From assembly GCF_009917385.1 (NCBI RefSeq), contig NZ_QWLJ01000001.1:1-64000 (forward strand): a stretch of 64,000 nt of DNA, written 5' to 3'. Below are positions 18,519 to 27,144 of the stretch, one piece after another (position 1 is the first letter of the stretch; every line of letters starts with the position of its first letter). The notes under the pieces were generated by a model, which was not told the origin of the DNA, made no database searches, and was given only the letters and a program-made list of their open reading frames with translations. Source of the stretch: Roseburia sp. 1XD42-34. Lineage in GTDB: Bacteria; Bacillota; Bacilli; Bacillales; Amphibacillaceae. The position numbers and the translations under genes are program-made.

Positions 18519-19310
18519 TTAGCTTCCTACAGAAACGGTTTCTGGTAATGTACTTCCACCGTCAATAACAATTTGTGTACCTGTGATATAACTTGATTCA
18601 TCAGATGCTAAGAAAGCAGCAAGTTCGCCTACTTCTTCAATTTTACCTAGACGTCCTAAAGGAACTCCGCTAGCGATACCGTCAATAACCTCTTGCGGAT
18701 TATCAGGGTTTGTTTCCTTTGCCATTTGTTCAGCCATCGGTGTTAGGACATAACCTGGCAGAATAGCATTTACGGTAATGTTATCTGGAGCTACCTCACG
18801 AGCCAAAGATTTGGTAAAGCCAAGTACAGCAGCTTTAGTTGTTGCGTATGCGGTTTCACCAGGATCAGCAACCATGGTACCCGTTACAGATGATAGGTTT
18901 ACAATTCTACCTTGCTTCGCTTTTTTCATATGAGGAAGAACAGCCTTGGTCACATTCCAAACCCCATTAATATTAATATTGAAATGAAAATCCCTCGTTT
19001 CGTCATCCATATCCTCAAAGTTTGCTAACCGAACGACCCCAGCGTTATTGATTAGTGCATCTACACGTTGGTATTTTTCTATTACTTTTGCAATGCCAGC
19101 TTTCACATCTTCATTTTTTGTAACATCTACTTCTAAAGCCATTGTTTCGTAGCCTTGCTCGGCTAATTCTTTTGCCGTATCGTGTACCTGCTTGGAAACA
19201 TCTAATAAGACGGTAATAGCACCATGTTTAGCTAGGACCTCGGCAATTCCTTTTCCATTACCCATTGCTGCACCAGTTATAATTGCTATTTTTCCTTCCA
19301 TTTTCTTCAA
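18519..19310 (-). CDS. Short-chain dehydrogenase/reductase
   Basis: A 263-residue classical SDR. Cofactor loop TGAAMGNGKGIA (TGxxxGxG; about residues 12-23), NNAG near residue 88, and the catalytic Ser-Tyr-Lys set in SSVTGT and YATTK (Tyr and Lys four apart). LLD at the end of the second beta strand suggests NAD(H) preference. The start is a TTG at 19310 preceded by GAGGAGG; upstream ATG 19361 has no ribosome binding site and would add 17 unlikely residues. It is monocistronic. Resembles 3-oxoacyl-ACP reductase/glucose dehydrogenase-like SDRs; substrate unknown. Confidence 0.9.
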   Translation of the reverse strand: MKKMEGKIAIITGAAMGNGKGIAEVLAKHGAITVLLDVSKQVHDTAKELAEQGYETMALEVDVTKNEDVKAGIAKVIEKYQRVDALINNAGVVRLANFEDMDDETRDFHFNININGVWNVTKAVLPHMKKAKQGRIVNLSSVTGTMVADPGETAYATTKAAVLGFTKSLAREVAPDNITVNAILPGYVLTPMAEQMAKETNPDNPQEVIDGIASGVPLGRLGKIEEVGELAAFLASDESSYITGTQIVIDGGSTLPETVSVGS

Positions 19311-19597
19311 ATTGATTACCTCCTCATTATGATGAATGTATCCACACTTCCAGTATAACAAATAGGCGTGATTGTATATACAGTTATTTATTAAATGTTT
19401 GTTAATGTTTTCCTATTAAGTTCAAAAAGAAGCTTGAAAACAAATGAAGCGAGAACGCTCCTCTGATTCACATATCTTTCACATGCTAATTACACGTTGT
19501 TATCGTATAATAGAGTTGGGGTATTAGCTATTGAAAAAGAAATTGAATTAGAAGCACGATGGAGTATGGATCATTTTTTAAGGGGAAGAGAGTTATC

Positions 19598-20515
19598 ATG
19601 ATTTTAGGAAATAAGCAGGAAGAATCAAAGAAAAATTGGGTCAGCATTTTAGCAAAAACAGTAAAATCAGGAATTATACGCTCGAACCTTATTCCTATGT
19701 TTGCTGGCTTTACTTTGGCTTTATATACGTATAACATAAGCTTTATGGAAAAGCTGCCAGAAGTTATTTTTGCTTTGCTCGGAACAGCTTTAGTTATTGG
19801 AGCAGCAGGAGCTTTTAATAACCTTTATGATCGTGATATAGATGCGCTTATGGAAAGGACAAAACAAAGACCCACTGTAACTGGACAAATTAAACCAGTT
19901 ATTGTGTTTTTGCTTAGTGTGATCATGAGTATAAGCGGAATTGCATTGCTTGCATTAACGACTTGGTTAGCAGCTGTGTTGGCTTTCTTAGGACTGTTTT
20001 TTTATGTGGTTCCTTATACGATGTGGAGTAAACGGAGAACGGTATATAATACAGAAATCGGAAGTATATCCGGTGCGATGCCACCATTAATTGGGTGGGC
20101 CGCTGTTTTTCCGGACATTACACATCCAGCAATTGTCGGCTTATTTGTAGTTATGATCATTTGGCAAATGCCGCATTTTTATGCGATTGCTATTCGTAAT
20201 CATAAGCAGTATGAGGCTGCAAAAATACCAATGCTTCCTGTCGTAAAAGGTGTGCAACGAACGTATATTCAAACAAACGTTTATTTAGTCATTATGATTA
20301 TGATTAGCTTTTTATTTGGAACGTTAAGTATAGGATTAATGTTAGTAGCGCTACTATTAAGTGCAGGATGGTTAGCGCTTAGTATGTTTCGTTATCATAG
20401 AGTAAATGCAGAAAAATGGGCTACTTCCATGTTCCTTTACTCACTTGTTCATATGACGGTACTTTTTTCAACCGTTATTATATACTCTTTAATGGGGATT
20501 ATTTTTGAATTATGA
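19598..20515 (+). CDS. ctaB: Protoheme IX farnesyltransferase (haem O synthase)
   Basis: A UbiA-family membrane prenyltransferase of about 305 residues that converts haem B to haem O for haem-copper oxidases. The first Asp-rich site is NNLYDRDIDALMERTKQRPT and the second is the KQYEAAKIPMLP region; SGAMPPLIGW is also typical. Seven to nine membrane helices are visible. The start is uncertain: ATG 19598 is shown, with weak AAGGGGAAGAG upstream; ATG 19559 is also possible. It is separate from any cta oxidase cluster here, so it may be a second copy. A terminator-like hairpin lies 155 bp downstream. Confidence 0.9.
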   Translation: MILGNKQEESKKNWVSILAKTVKSGIIRSNLIPMFAGFTLALYTYNISFMEKLPEVIFALLGTALVIGAAGAFNNLYDRDIDALMERTKQRPTVTGQIKPVIVFLLSVIMSISGIALLALTTWLAAVLAFLGLFFYVVPYTMWSKRRTVYNTEIGSISGAMPPLIGWAAVFPDITHPAIVGLFVVMIIWQMPHFYAIAIRNHKQYEAAKIPMLPVVKGVQRTYIQTNVYLVIMIMISFLFGTLSIGLMLVALLLSAGWLALSMFRYHRVNAEKWATSMFLYSLVHMTVLFSTVIIYSLMGIIFEL

Positions 20516-20669
20516 TTGGTAATAAGAATTGATTTTGTTTTTTGAAGGCGAATTCTTCGAAAATGACCGAAAGGATTAGCTCCCAGTTGAAAGTCTAGGC
20601 TTGTTATCTTCAGCCAGGAGTGTAATAAAAGAAAGCTTCACTGGTTGAAAGATTACATAGTAATTTTGT

Positions 20670-20707
20670 CCAAGCTGACATGAGCGCTTCTGTTAGCTTG
20701 GGTTTTT
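20670..20707 (+). terminator. Intrinsic terminator downstream of ctaB
   Basis: CCAAGCTGAC / GTTAGCTTGG stem (one G-U) followed by GTTTTT. Confidence 0.8.
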
Positions 20708-20892
20708 CTGTAGAATTAAGAACAAACTAGCTAAAATAAGAAGCTTAGTTGATGGTAATAATGGGAATATAATTTATACTGAGGCAAAATAATGATAAAG
20801 GTACATTATATAATCCTGCTATCATAGTGTTCTGCCTGAGGAACCATACAATCAACCATATGAAGAGGGAAATAACTTTCCATTTTAGGTAG

Positions 20893-21078
20893 ATAAAGTA
20901 ATTCTTTTATCAGTGGGGGGTCATCATTCCTTACTGATGGTTAGTAGACCAAGGTATGACCTAAAAACCTCTTACGAAAAAGGGCATTTAGGTGCTGTTA
21001 TCTCCCACTTAGGATTTTGTAGTACAGATTATTCAACTCCTCAAGTGGGAGTCTTACAGTACGTTATTTGCGGGATAA
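20893..21078 (-). repeat. Family B repeat (reverse orientation)
   Basis: Read on the minus strand it carries the family B sequence: TTATCCCGCAAATAA, CTCCCACTT.../...AAGTGGGAG and ACAGCACCTAAATGCCC. It ends 18 bp before the start codon of the CNNM-type gene, so it forms almost the whole 5' leader of that gene. Confidence 0.8.
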
Positions 21079-21096
21079 AAAAGGAAAGGTGTAAAA

Positions 21097-22437
21097 ATGG
21101 ACAATCTAGCTGTATCAATTGTTATTCTTTTCATTTTAATTATTGCCAATGGTATTTTTGCAATGACGGAAATAGGCATTGTTACTTCAAGAAAAATAAG
21201 GCTAGAACAGAAAGGAAAAGAAGGGAATAGCAAGGCGAAGACAGCTCTTTATTTAGCTGAGAATTCCAGTGAGCTGCTGTCAACGATACAAATTGGTATT
21301 ACGCTCATTGGAATTATATCCGGTGCGTTTGGTGGTGCTGCAATTGCGGATAATTTAAGTGTTCATTTAAGCAAGATTTCCTTATTAGCACCATGGAGTA
21401 CAGAGATCAGTATGGTTTTAGTAGTTACGTTTACGACATTTTTGACTCTCGTCATCGGTGAATTAACACCAAAGCAAATTGGTTTAACAAATCCGGAAAA
21501 AGTAGCGCTTGCCGTCGCCAAACCAATGTACTTATTTTCTAAAGTTGCTAAGCCGCTTATATGGCTTTTAGATAGGTCCACAACACTTGTATTAAAGGCT
21601 TTAGGGGTAAAAAGAAATAAGGAGCCGGATGTAACAGAAGAAGAAATTCAACAAATGATTGAGCAAGGTGTCCATAGTGGAAGCATTGAAGAAATTGAAC
21701 ACGAAATGGTTGATCAAATATTTTATATGGGTGATCAGCGGCTTAGCGATATCCTAACACCACGAACGCAATTAACCTGGATTGATATAGAAAGTAGTTT
21801 TGAGGAGAACATGCAAGTCATTAGTCAAAGTGAATTTTCGCGTTTTCCAGTTGGAAAGGGTAGTTTGGACCACTTTTTGGGTATTATACATACTAAAAAG
21901 GTTTTTTCGAAACTGCAATCAGGAGAACCTTTCTCGATTAATGATTGTATTGAGCAAGCATTAATTTTACCAGAGCATGTGAAAGTATTTAAGGCTCTAG
22001 AAACATTGAAAGAATCAGGCTATCACCAGGCTGTCGTAGTAGATGAATACGGAGGAGTCGAGGGCTTTGTTACATTAAATGATATTATGCAGGTCATTGT
22101 TGGTGAAATCCAAACAGGAGGTAGCAGAGAAAGGGCTACGATCATGGAACGAGATAGCCAATCCTGGCTGGCAGATGGACAAGTACCGTTTGATACGTTT
22201 TTACGCTATTTCGACTTAGAAGATGAAATAGATGAAGATATTGTAAAGGATACGTCATTCCAGACGTTAGGTGGATTTATCACGAATGAAATAGGTAATA
22301 TCCCCAAAGAAGGGAATACTATTTACTTAGCTGACTTAAAACTAGAAGTAGTGGATATGGACCGTGTGCTTGTTGACAAGCTGTTAATTACTCAAGTTCA
22401 AGAAACGGAAGAAATAGAACAGAGAGATAACGAATAA
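21097..22437 (+). CDS. CNNM/CorC-type hemolysin-family membrane protein
   Basis: A 446-residue protein with an N-terminal CNNM (DUF21) membrane domain of about four helices (residues 1-190; contains the TPKQIGLTNPE stretch), a CBS pair (about 210-340, with LTPRTQLTWID and VVVDEYGGVEGFVTL), and a C-terminal CorC/HlyC domain. Relatives (B. subtilis YhdP, YqhB, YrkA) are linked to Mg2+ efflux rather than haemolysis. RBS AAAGGAAAGGTG precedes the ATG. The P-type ATPase gene follows 49 bp later, so a cation-homeostasis operon is likely. A family B repeat ends just upstream of its ribosome binding site. Confidence 0.9.
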   Translation: MDNLAVSIVILFILIIANGIFAMTEIGIVTSRKIRLEQKGKEGNSKAKTALYLAENSSELLSTIQIGITLIGIISGAFGGAAIADNLSVHLSKISLLAPWSTEISMVLVVTFTTFLTLVIGELTPKQIGLTNPEKVALAVAKPMYLFSKVAKPLIWLLDRSTTLVLKALGVKRNKEPDVTEEEIQQMIEQGVHSGSIEEIEHEMVDQIFYMGDQRLSDILTPRTQLTWIDIESSFEENMQVISQSEFSRFPVGKGSLDHFLGIIHTKKVFSKLQSGEPFSINDCIEQALILPEHVKVFKALETLKESGYHQAVVVDEYGGVEGFVTLNDIMQVIVGEIQTGGSRERATIMERDSQSWLADGQVPFDTFLRYFDLEDEIDEDIVKDTSFQTLGGFITNEIGNIPKEGNTIYLADLKLEVVDMDRVLVDKLLITQVQETEEIEQRDNE

Positions 22438-22486
22438 CACAATGCATCCCATGTCTGCAAAACTGAACAAGCAAGGAGATTCGAAA

Positions 22487-25123
22487 ATGGAATATTACCA
22501 AAGGCAAACAGAAGACGTTCTAAAAGAAGTAGGTTCTACACAAAGGGGCTTAACGCAGCAAGAAGTGGAATCACGACTTGAACGGGATGGGTACAATGAA
22601 ATAGAAGATAAGGAAAAGGTTCCAACGTGGAGACTTTTTTTAGAAACCTTCAAAGATGCAATGGTTATTGTACTACTAGCTGCTGCAGGAGTGCAGATGT
22701 TGCTTGGAGAATGGGTGGAGTCACTCATTATTTTCCTTGTGCTATTAATTAATGCGGTTATTAGTGTCGTACAAACAAGAAAAGCAGAAAGTTCATTGGA
22801 AGCACTTAGAGATATGTCGGCACCAGAAGCAAAAGTGATGCGAGATGGCATAAAACAGACAATCGCTGCTAAAGAACTCGTTCAGGGAGATATTGTTTAC
22901 TTAGAAGCGGGAGATTACGTCCCTGCTGATGGTCGTGTATTGGAAAGTGGCTCATTAAAGGTGAATGAAGGGATGCTTACTGGTGAGTCAGAAGCTGTAG
23001 AAAAATCGACCAAAGTGATTGAGGAAGAGGCTGCTTTAGGTGATCGTCGCAATATGGTGTATAGCAGCTCATTAGTTGTTTATGGTAGGGGTACCTTTGT
23101 TGTAACTGGTACAGGTACGAAAACAGAGGTTGGTAAAATTGCCGACATGCTGTCTACTGCTGAGCAAAAAGAAACCCCATTACAGCAGAAATTAAATAGC
23201 TTTAGTAAGAAGTTAGGGATGGGTATTCTCCTCTTATGTATAGTTATATTTGCTGTTCAGGCAGCCCGTATTTGGTTAGGTGATAGTGAGGCTGATACGA
23301 CAACAGCATTATTAAATGCATTGATGTTTTCTGTAGCTATTGCAGTAGCAGCGATCCCAGAAGCACTGCAGTCGATCGTTACAATCGTATTATCCGTTGG
23401 AACGAATAAAATGGCGAAACAGCATGCGATTATTCGTAAACTGCCTGCTGTAGAAACACTAGGGTCAACAAGTATTATTTGTACAGACAAAACAGGAACA
23501 CTGACACAAAACAAAATGACCGTTACCGATCATTTTTTACCGTTCAGCAAGCACGAGCGTTTACCTGAGGATCCGAATGATTGGCAGCAAGCAGAGCGGT
23601 TGCTTGTATACATCGCAGCGCTTTGTAATGACTCGTATATTAATCGGGATAAACAGGAAGTTGGCGATCCAACAGAAACTGCTTTAATCAACTTTGCAAA
23701 CAAGCATGCACAGAACTATGAAGAGTTACGAAAAAAATATCCTCGAGAAGCTGAGTTACCATTTGATTCAGATCGCAAACTGATGTCGACCGTCCATACT
23801 ATAGATGGTACAAAAATGCTCTTGGCTAAGGGCGGACCAGATGTGATGTTCCATCGCTCCAGTTATGTGTTCGTAGACGGAGAAGAGCAGCCAATGACGG
23901 ATGATTTACTGGATCGTTTTGAAGGAGCAAATGAGGAATTTTCCAATCAGGCATTACGTGTGTTGGCTTACGGCTATAAACGTTTACCAGATAATAAAAC
24001 AGAAATAACTCATGATGAAGAGTATGATTTCGTATTAGTCGGACTAACGGCAATGATGGACCCGCCTCGAGAGGCTGTTTACGGCTCCATCGAAGAATCC
24101 AAGGCAGCAGGTATTCGGACAATTATGATTACTGGCGATCATAAAACGACAGCACAAGCAATTGGTCGAGATATCGGTTTAATGGGAGACAATGATATTG
24201 CCATTACAGGGAAAGAACTGGATAAGATGTCAGATGAAGAGTTAGAGGAGAAGATAGAGCAAATTTCGGTTTATGCTCGTGTGTCCCCAGAAAACAAAAT
24301 TAGGATTGTGCGTGCTTGGCAACGAAGAGGTGCAGTTACTGCCATGACAGGGGATGGAGTCAATGATGCTCCTGCTTTAAAACAAGCAGATATCGGGATA
24401 GCTATGGGAAGTGGTACCGATGTTTCGAAGGACTCTTCCGCGATGATTTTAACAGATGATAATTTCGTATCGATTGTGAATGCTGTCCAAGTCGGCAGAA
24501 CGGTATACGATAATATTAAGAAAGCCATTGGCTATTTGTTTGCTGGTAACTTAGGTGCAATCATTGCTATTCTGTATGCTGTTATCTTCAATTTACCAAA
24601 TCCATTTACAGCGTTACAATTGTTGTTTATTAACTTAGTGAATGACTCCTTGCCTGCAATAGCGCTAGGAATGGAAAAATCAGAACCAAATGTGATGAAA
24701 CGCAAGCCACGGCCGACTGGTGAAGGGATTTTTGCTGGAGGAACACTACAAACCGTATTAACTCGGGGGATCCTAATTGCTATTGCAGTTGTCATTTCCT
24801 TCTATATCGGGTTATCTCATTCTAATGAAATGGGAGTAGCGATGGCGTTTACCACATTAATTATTTCGCGTACATTACAAACTTTTGCTGCACGTTCGAA
24901 TACGGAGACGTCCATAAAAATTGGTTTCTTCTCCAATAAATATGTCATAGGTGCTGTATTACTTGGGTTTGTATTATACGGTATTACGGTACTTCCATTT
25001 GCAAGAGGCGTATTTAATATACCTGCTGCATTTAGCTTTATAGATTGGACTATTGCAACAGGTTTAGCTGTCGCAGCGGTGATTTGTATGGAAGTAGCGA
25101 AAAAAATTTTTAGACGGGCCTAG
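22487..25123 (+). CDS. Calcium-translocating P-type ATPase (PMCA/LMCA1-like)
   Basis: An 878-residue P2-type ATPase that exports Ca2+ at the cost of ATP. Motifs in order: actuator LTGESEAV, phosphorylation site CTDKTGTLTQNKM, hinge TGDGVNDAPALKQADIGIAMG, and about ten membrane helices. The M4 ion site reads AAIPEALQSIV, and M6 has NLVNDSLPAIALGME, a pattern I recall from Listeria LMCA1 rather than SERCA-type YloB (PEGLP). The start ATG 22487 follows AAGGAG; ATG 22442 has no ribosome binding site. Second gene of the CNNM operon, ending in a terminator. Confidence 0.92.
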   Translation: MEYYQRQTEDVLKEVGSTQRGLTQQEVESRLERDGYNEIEDKEKVPTWRLFLETFKDAMVIVLLAAAGVQMLLGEWVESLIIFLVLLINAVISVVQTRKAESSLEALRDMSAPEAKVMRDGIKQTIAAKELVQGDIVYLEAGDYVPADGRVLESGSLKVNEGMLTGESEAVEKSTKVIEEEAALGDRRNMVYSSSLVVYGRGTFVVTGTGTKTEVGKIADMLSTAEQKETPLQQKLNSFSKKLGMGILLLCIVIFAVQAARIWLGDSEADTTTALLNALMFSVAIAVAAIPEALQSIVTIVLSVGTNKMAKQHAIIRKLPAVETLGSTSIICTDKTGTLTQNKMTVTDHFLPFSKHERLPEDPNDWQQAERLLVYIAALCNDSYINRDKQEVGDPTETALINFANKHAQNYEELRKKYPREAELPFDSDRKLMSTVHTIDGTKMLLAKGGPDVMFHRSSYVFVDGEEQPMTDDLLDRFEGANEEFSNQALRVLAYGYKRLPDNKTEITHDEEYDFVLVGLTAMMDPPREAVYGSIEESKAAGIRTIMITGDHKTTAQAIGRDIGLMGDNDIAITGKELDKMSDEELEEKIEQISVYARVSPENKIRIVRAWQRRGAVTAMTGDGVNDAPALKQADIGIAMGSGTDVSKDSSAMILTDDNFVSIVNAVQVGRTVYDNIKKAIGYLFAGNLGAIIAILYAVIFNLPNPFTALQLLFINLVNDSLPAIALGMEKSEPNVMKRKPRPTGEGIFAGGTLQTVLTRGILIAIAVVISFYIGLSHSNEMGVAMAFTTLIISRTLQTFAARSNTETSIKIGFFSNKYVIGAVLLGFVLYGITVLPFARGVFNIPAAFSFIDWTIATGLAVAAVICMEVAKKIFRRA

Positions 25124-25183
25124 AGGTTCCTGTTTATAAAGTCCTTAAATAGGGTGTTCTATTCATTCAAATTCCTATAATAT

Positions 25184-25228
25184 AAAAAAAACAGCTGGGG
25201 TTACTAAAATGAGGCACCGGCTGTTTTT
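25184..25228 (+). terminator. Intrinsic terminator of the CNNM/Ca2+-ATPase operon
   Basis: AAAAACAGC...GCTGTTTTT with an extra inner GG/CC pair; T5 tail. Confidence 0.7.
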
Positions 25229-25303
25229 CATAGCGTGTAAAAGGAAGTATAAGCTTGAGATAGAAAAAATGTTTAACTAGGAAGAGAGAGGGGACAATAA
25301 ACA

Positions 25304-26086
25304 TTGTTACAAGATAATTGGTTTACAATACAAAAAATAGCTGAGGATACATTTGCAATTAGTGAGTACGGTCATTGGGAAAAAGTGCATTCTTTTTTAA
25401 TAATAGGTGAGGATAAAGCTGCATTGATTGATACTGGTTTAGGAATTGATAGCATGAAAAGAATAACAGACCAATTGACAACGAAACCGATTGAAGTAAT
25501 CACAACGCATGTTCATGCAGACCATATTGGCAGCCACGGAGAATATGACGCGATTCATGTTCATGAAAGAGATCAAGATTGGCTCATTCATGGAATTGAG
25601 GGCTTAACACTACAACAGATCAGAAAAGATATAGCAAGAGATATTACGCTTCCAACCCCGCCTACATTTAATCCTGAAACATATACGCCATTTCAAGGAC
25701 TTCCCACCAATATATTGAAGGATGGAGACATGATAGAGTTAGGAAACAGGAAGCTAACAATCTATCATACCCCAGGACATTCACCGGGGCATATCGCCAT
25801 ATTTGATGAAAGGCAGGGGTATTTATTTACGGGGGATTTATTGTATGATCAAACACCTATCTATGCTTTTTATCCATCAACAAATCCAGTTGATTTAGTT
25901 TCCTCTTTAGAAAAAATTTCAAACATAGATGGGGTGAGGAAGGTGTTTGGCTCTCATAATACATTAGGATTGGATGTAGCCATAATACAAGAAGTGAAGC
26001 AAGCAGTAACTTATTTACGAAAACACGATCTTGTAAAGTTTGGAACTGGGGTTCATGAATTCAATGGTTTTTGCATACAATTTTAA
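25304..26086 (+). CDS. MBL-fold metallo-hydrolase
   Basis: A 260-residue metallo-beta-lactamase-fold hydrolase. The di-metal site is THVHADHIG (about residue 67), the bridging Asp and other ligands lie in HTPGHSPGHIAIFD and FTGDLLYD, and the final His in VFGSHNT. The start is TTG 25304, preceded by AGAGAGAGGGG at rather long spacing. It stands alone between a terminator and the toxin-antitoxin locus. Thioesterase, lactonase or glyoxalase-like activity cannot be separated by sequence alone. Confidence 0.88.
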   Translation: MLQDNWFTIQKIAEDTFAISEYGHWEKVHSFLIIGEDKAALIDTGLGIDSMKRITDQLTTKPIEVITTHVHADHIGSHGEYDAIHVHERDQDWLIHGIEGLTLQQIRKDIARDITLPTPPTFNPETYTPFQGLPTNILKDGDMIELGNRKLTIYHTPGHSPGHIAIFDERQGYLFTGDLLYDQTPIYAFYPSTNPVDLVSSLEKISNIDGVRKVFGSHNTLGLDVAIIQEVKQAVTYLRKHDLVKFGTGVHEFNGFCIQF

Positions 26087-26157
26087 TAAAGATTGGAATG
26101 ACGGTTTACTTCAGTTGTGTTAACGTGTATGACGGAAGTTATTAGCAATTTGTCCTG

Positions 26158-26186
26158 TTTTCATTTGGACTAAAATCGGGTATACT
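26158..26186 (+). promoter_or_regulatory. Promoter of the antisense RNA (antitoxin)
   Basis: TTTTCA, exactly 17-bp spacer, TATACT. Transcription would start near 26193. Confidence 0.6.
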
Positions 26187-26192
26187 GTACAT

Positions 26193-26327
26193 AGATAGCC
26201 AAATGAATAAAAACCGCCTGGTGCTGGAACACCAAACGGTTTTGTGCATAGCCCTTAAAGGGGGCGACTCACATTTTGAGAAAAGTAACCATTAAATGCT
26301 TGTCAGGCTAGGGTGGTTACTTTTTTT
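26193..26327 (+). ncRNA. Predicted antisense antitoxin RNA of a type I toxin-antitoxin locus
   Basis: About 135 nt. It ends in a strong terminator: AAAGTAACCA / TGGTTACTTT (10 bp, 26282-26323) plus a T-run. It is complementary to the 3' untranslated part and last 11 bases of the toxin coding sequence on the other strand, the arrangement known for TxpA/RatA in B. subtilis. The hairpin at 26210-26243 (AAACCG, GGTG / CACC, CGGTTT) is the likely terminator of the converging toxin mRNA. Confidence 0.65.
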
Positions 26328-26394
26328 CTGACAGAATAGCTACAATGAGCGTCCCGAAAGAGATCATTAAGACCAACCCTTCGAAAACTGTCAT
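26317..26394 (-). CDS. Holin-like type I toxin peptide, 25 residues
   Basis: A 25-residue peptide, MTVFEGLVLMISFGTLIVAILSEKK: one hydrophobic helix with a charged tail, as in the putative holin-like toxins (Hol_Tox) of Bacillales and lactobacilli. AAGGGGGTGA gives a strong ribosome binding site 7-8 bp before ATG, and CCCTTT-CAG-AAAGGG on the mRNA folds over its first half, typical of the translational lock in these loci. A TATAAT -10 lies at 26463-26458 on the same strand. The converging antisense RNA overlaps its 3' end. Too short for ordinary ORF lists. Expected to insert in the membrane when the antitoxin is lost. Confidence 0.8.
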   Translation of the reverse strand: MTVFEGLVLMISFGTLIVAILSEKK

Positions 26395-26814
26395 ATAGGC
26401 CTCACCCCCTTTCTGAAAGGGATGAGCCACCACCCAAAAGCCTTATGCACTAATTGCATTATATCATACGGTGGTTTTACAGCTAAAGGGTCATAAGACT
26501 TAGACTTCAAGCGTTAGTTGATGGCTGCCAGTGGGGTAAATGAAAAAAGTACTTCCGTTGGATCAATATTTAAAGTGCTTTATTGCCACAAAGGCGGTTA
26601 AAATAAGGCTTTAGAATAAATACGCTAAAGAGGCACACATGGAGGTGTAAGGATCACCTCGTACACTTCATTGTGAAGATGTGAACATTAATTATGATTC
26701 ATGTCAAGGCGTTAACGTTAAAAATCAATTACAAAATCCGAACGTTACAATTTTTACATCAAAAAGTCATAAAATATACATTTGAAATTCTTCATCGTTT
26801 CATTTAGGATATAA

Positions 26815-26855
26815 CTATATATAGTATTTAAATAATTTGTTAATACTATATATAG
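26815..26855. promoter_or_regulatory. Paired NrdR boxes upstream of nrdDG
   Basis: Two copies of CTATATATAG (26815-26824 and 26846-26855) within a larger dyad AACTATATATAGTATT / AATACTATATATAGTT. They are spaced 31 bp, three helical turns, as is usual for the tandem NrdR sites that repress ribonucleotide reductase genes when dATP is high. Confidence 0.85.
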
Positions 26856-26905
26856 TTGAGGTGTGTAAAGAGGTTGTCTGTTTATACGCTTAAATAAGGT
26901 TCGCA

Positions 26906-27068
26906 GTTATCCCGTATATAAGTGCTGTAAGACTCCCGGCTTTAAGAATTGAAGAAATCCATACTACAACATGTCTAAGTGGGAATAACAGCACCTAAAT
27001 GCCCAAATCTATTATCTAACAACCCGTAGGGGATGAAAGAAAACCCCCCTGATTGAGATTCACTTTAT
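26906..27068 (+). repeat. Family B repeat within the nrdDG leader
   Basis: Starts GTTATCCCGTATATAAG, keeps GGAATAACAGCACCTAAATG and ends GATTCACTTTAT. It lies between the NrdR boxes and the nrdD ribosome binding site, so it should be part of the nrdDG mRNA leader. Confidence 0.8.
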
Positions 27069-27144
27069 CTGCTTCTGCTGCCTTTAACATACCTTTATTA
27101 CATAAAAATTTATGATTCATTTGGAAAGGACGAGGAGAAATAAA

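Noticed and set aside
20913..21230. 105-codon open frame at the start of the CNNM-type gene
   Set aside because: Runs through a family B repeat and then the wrong frame of the CNNM-type gene.
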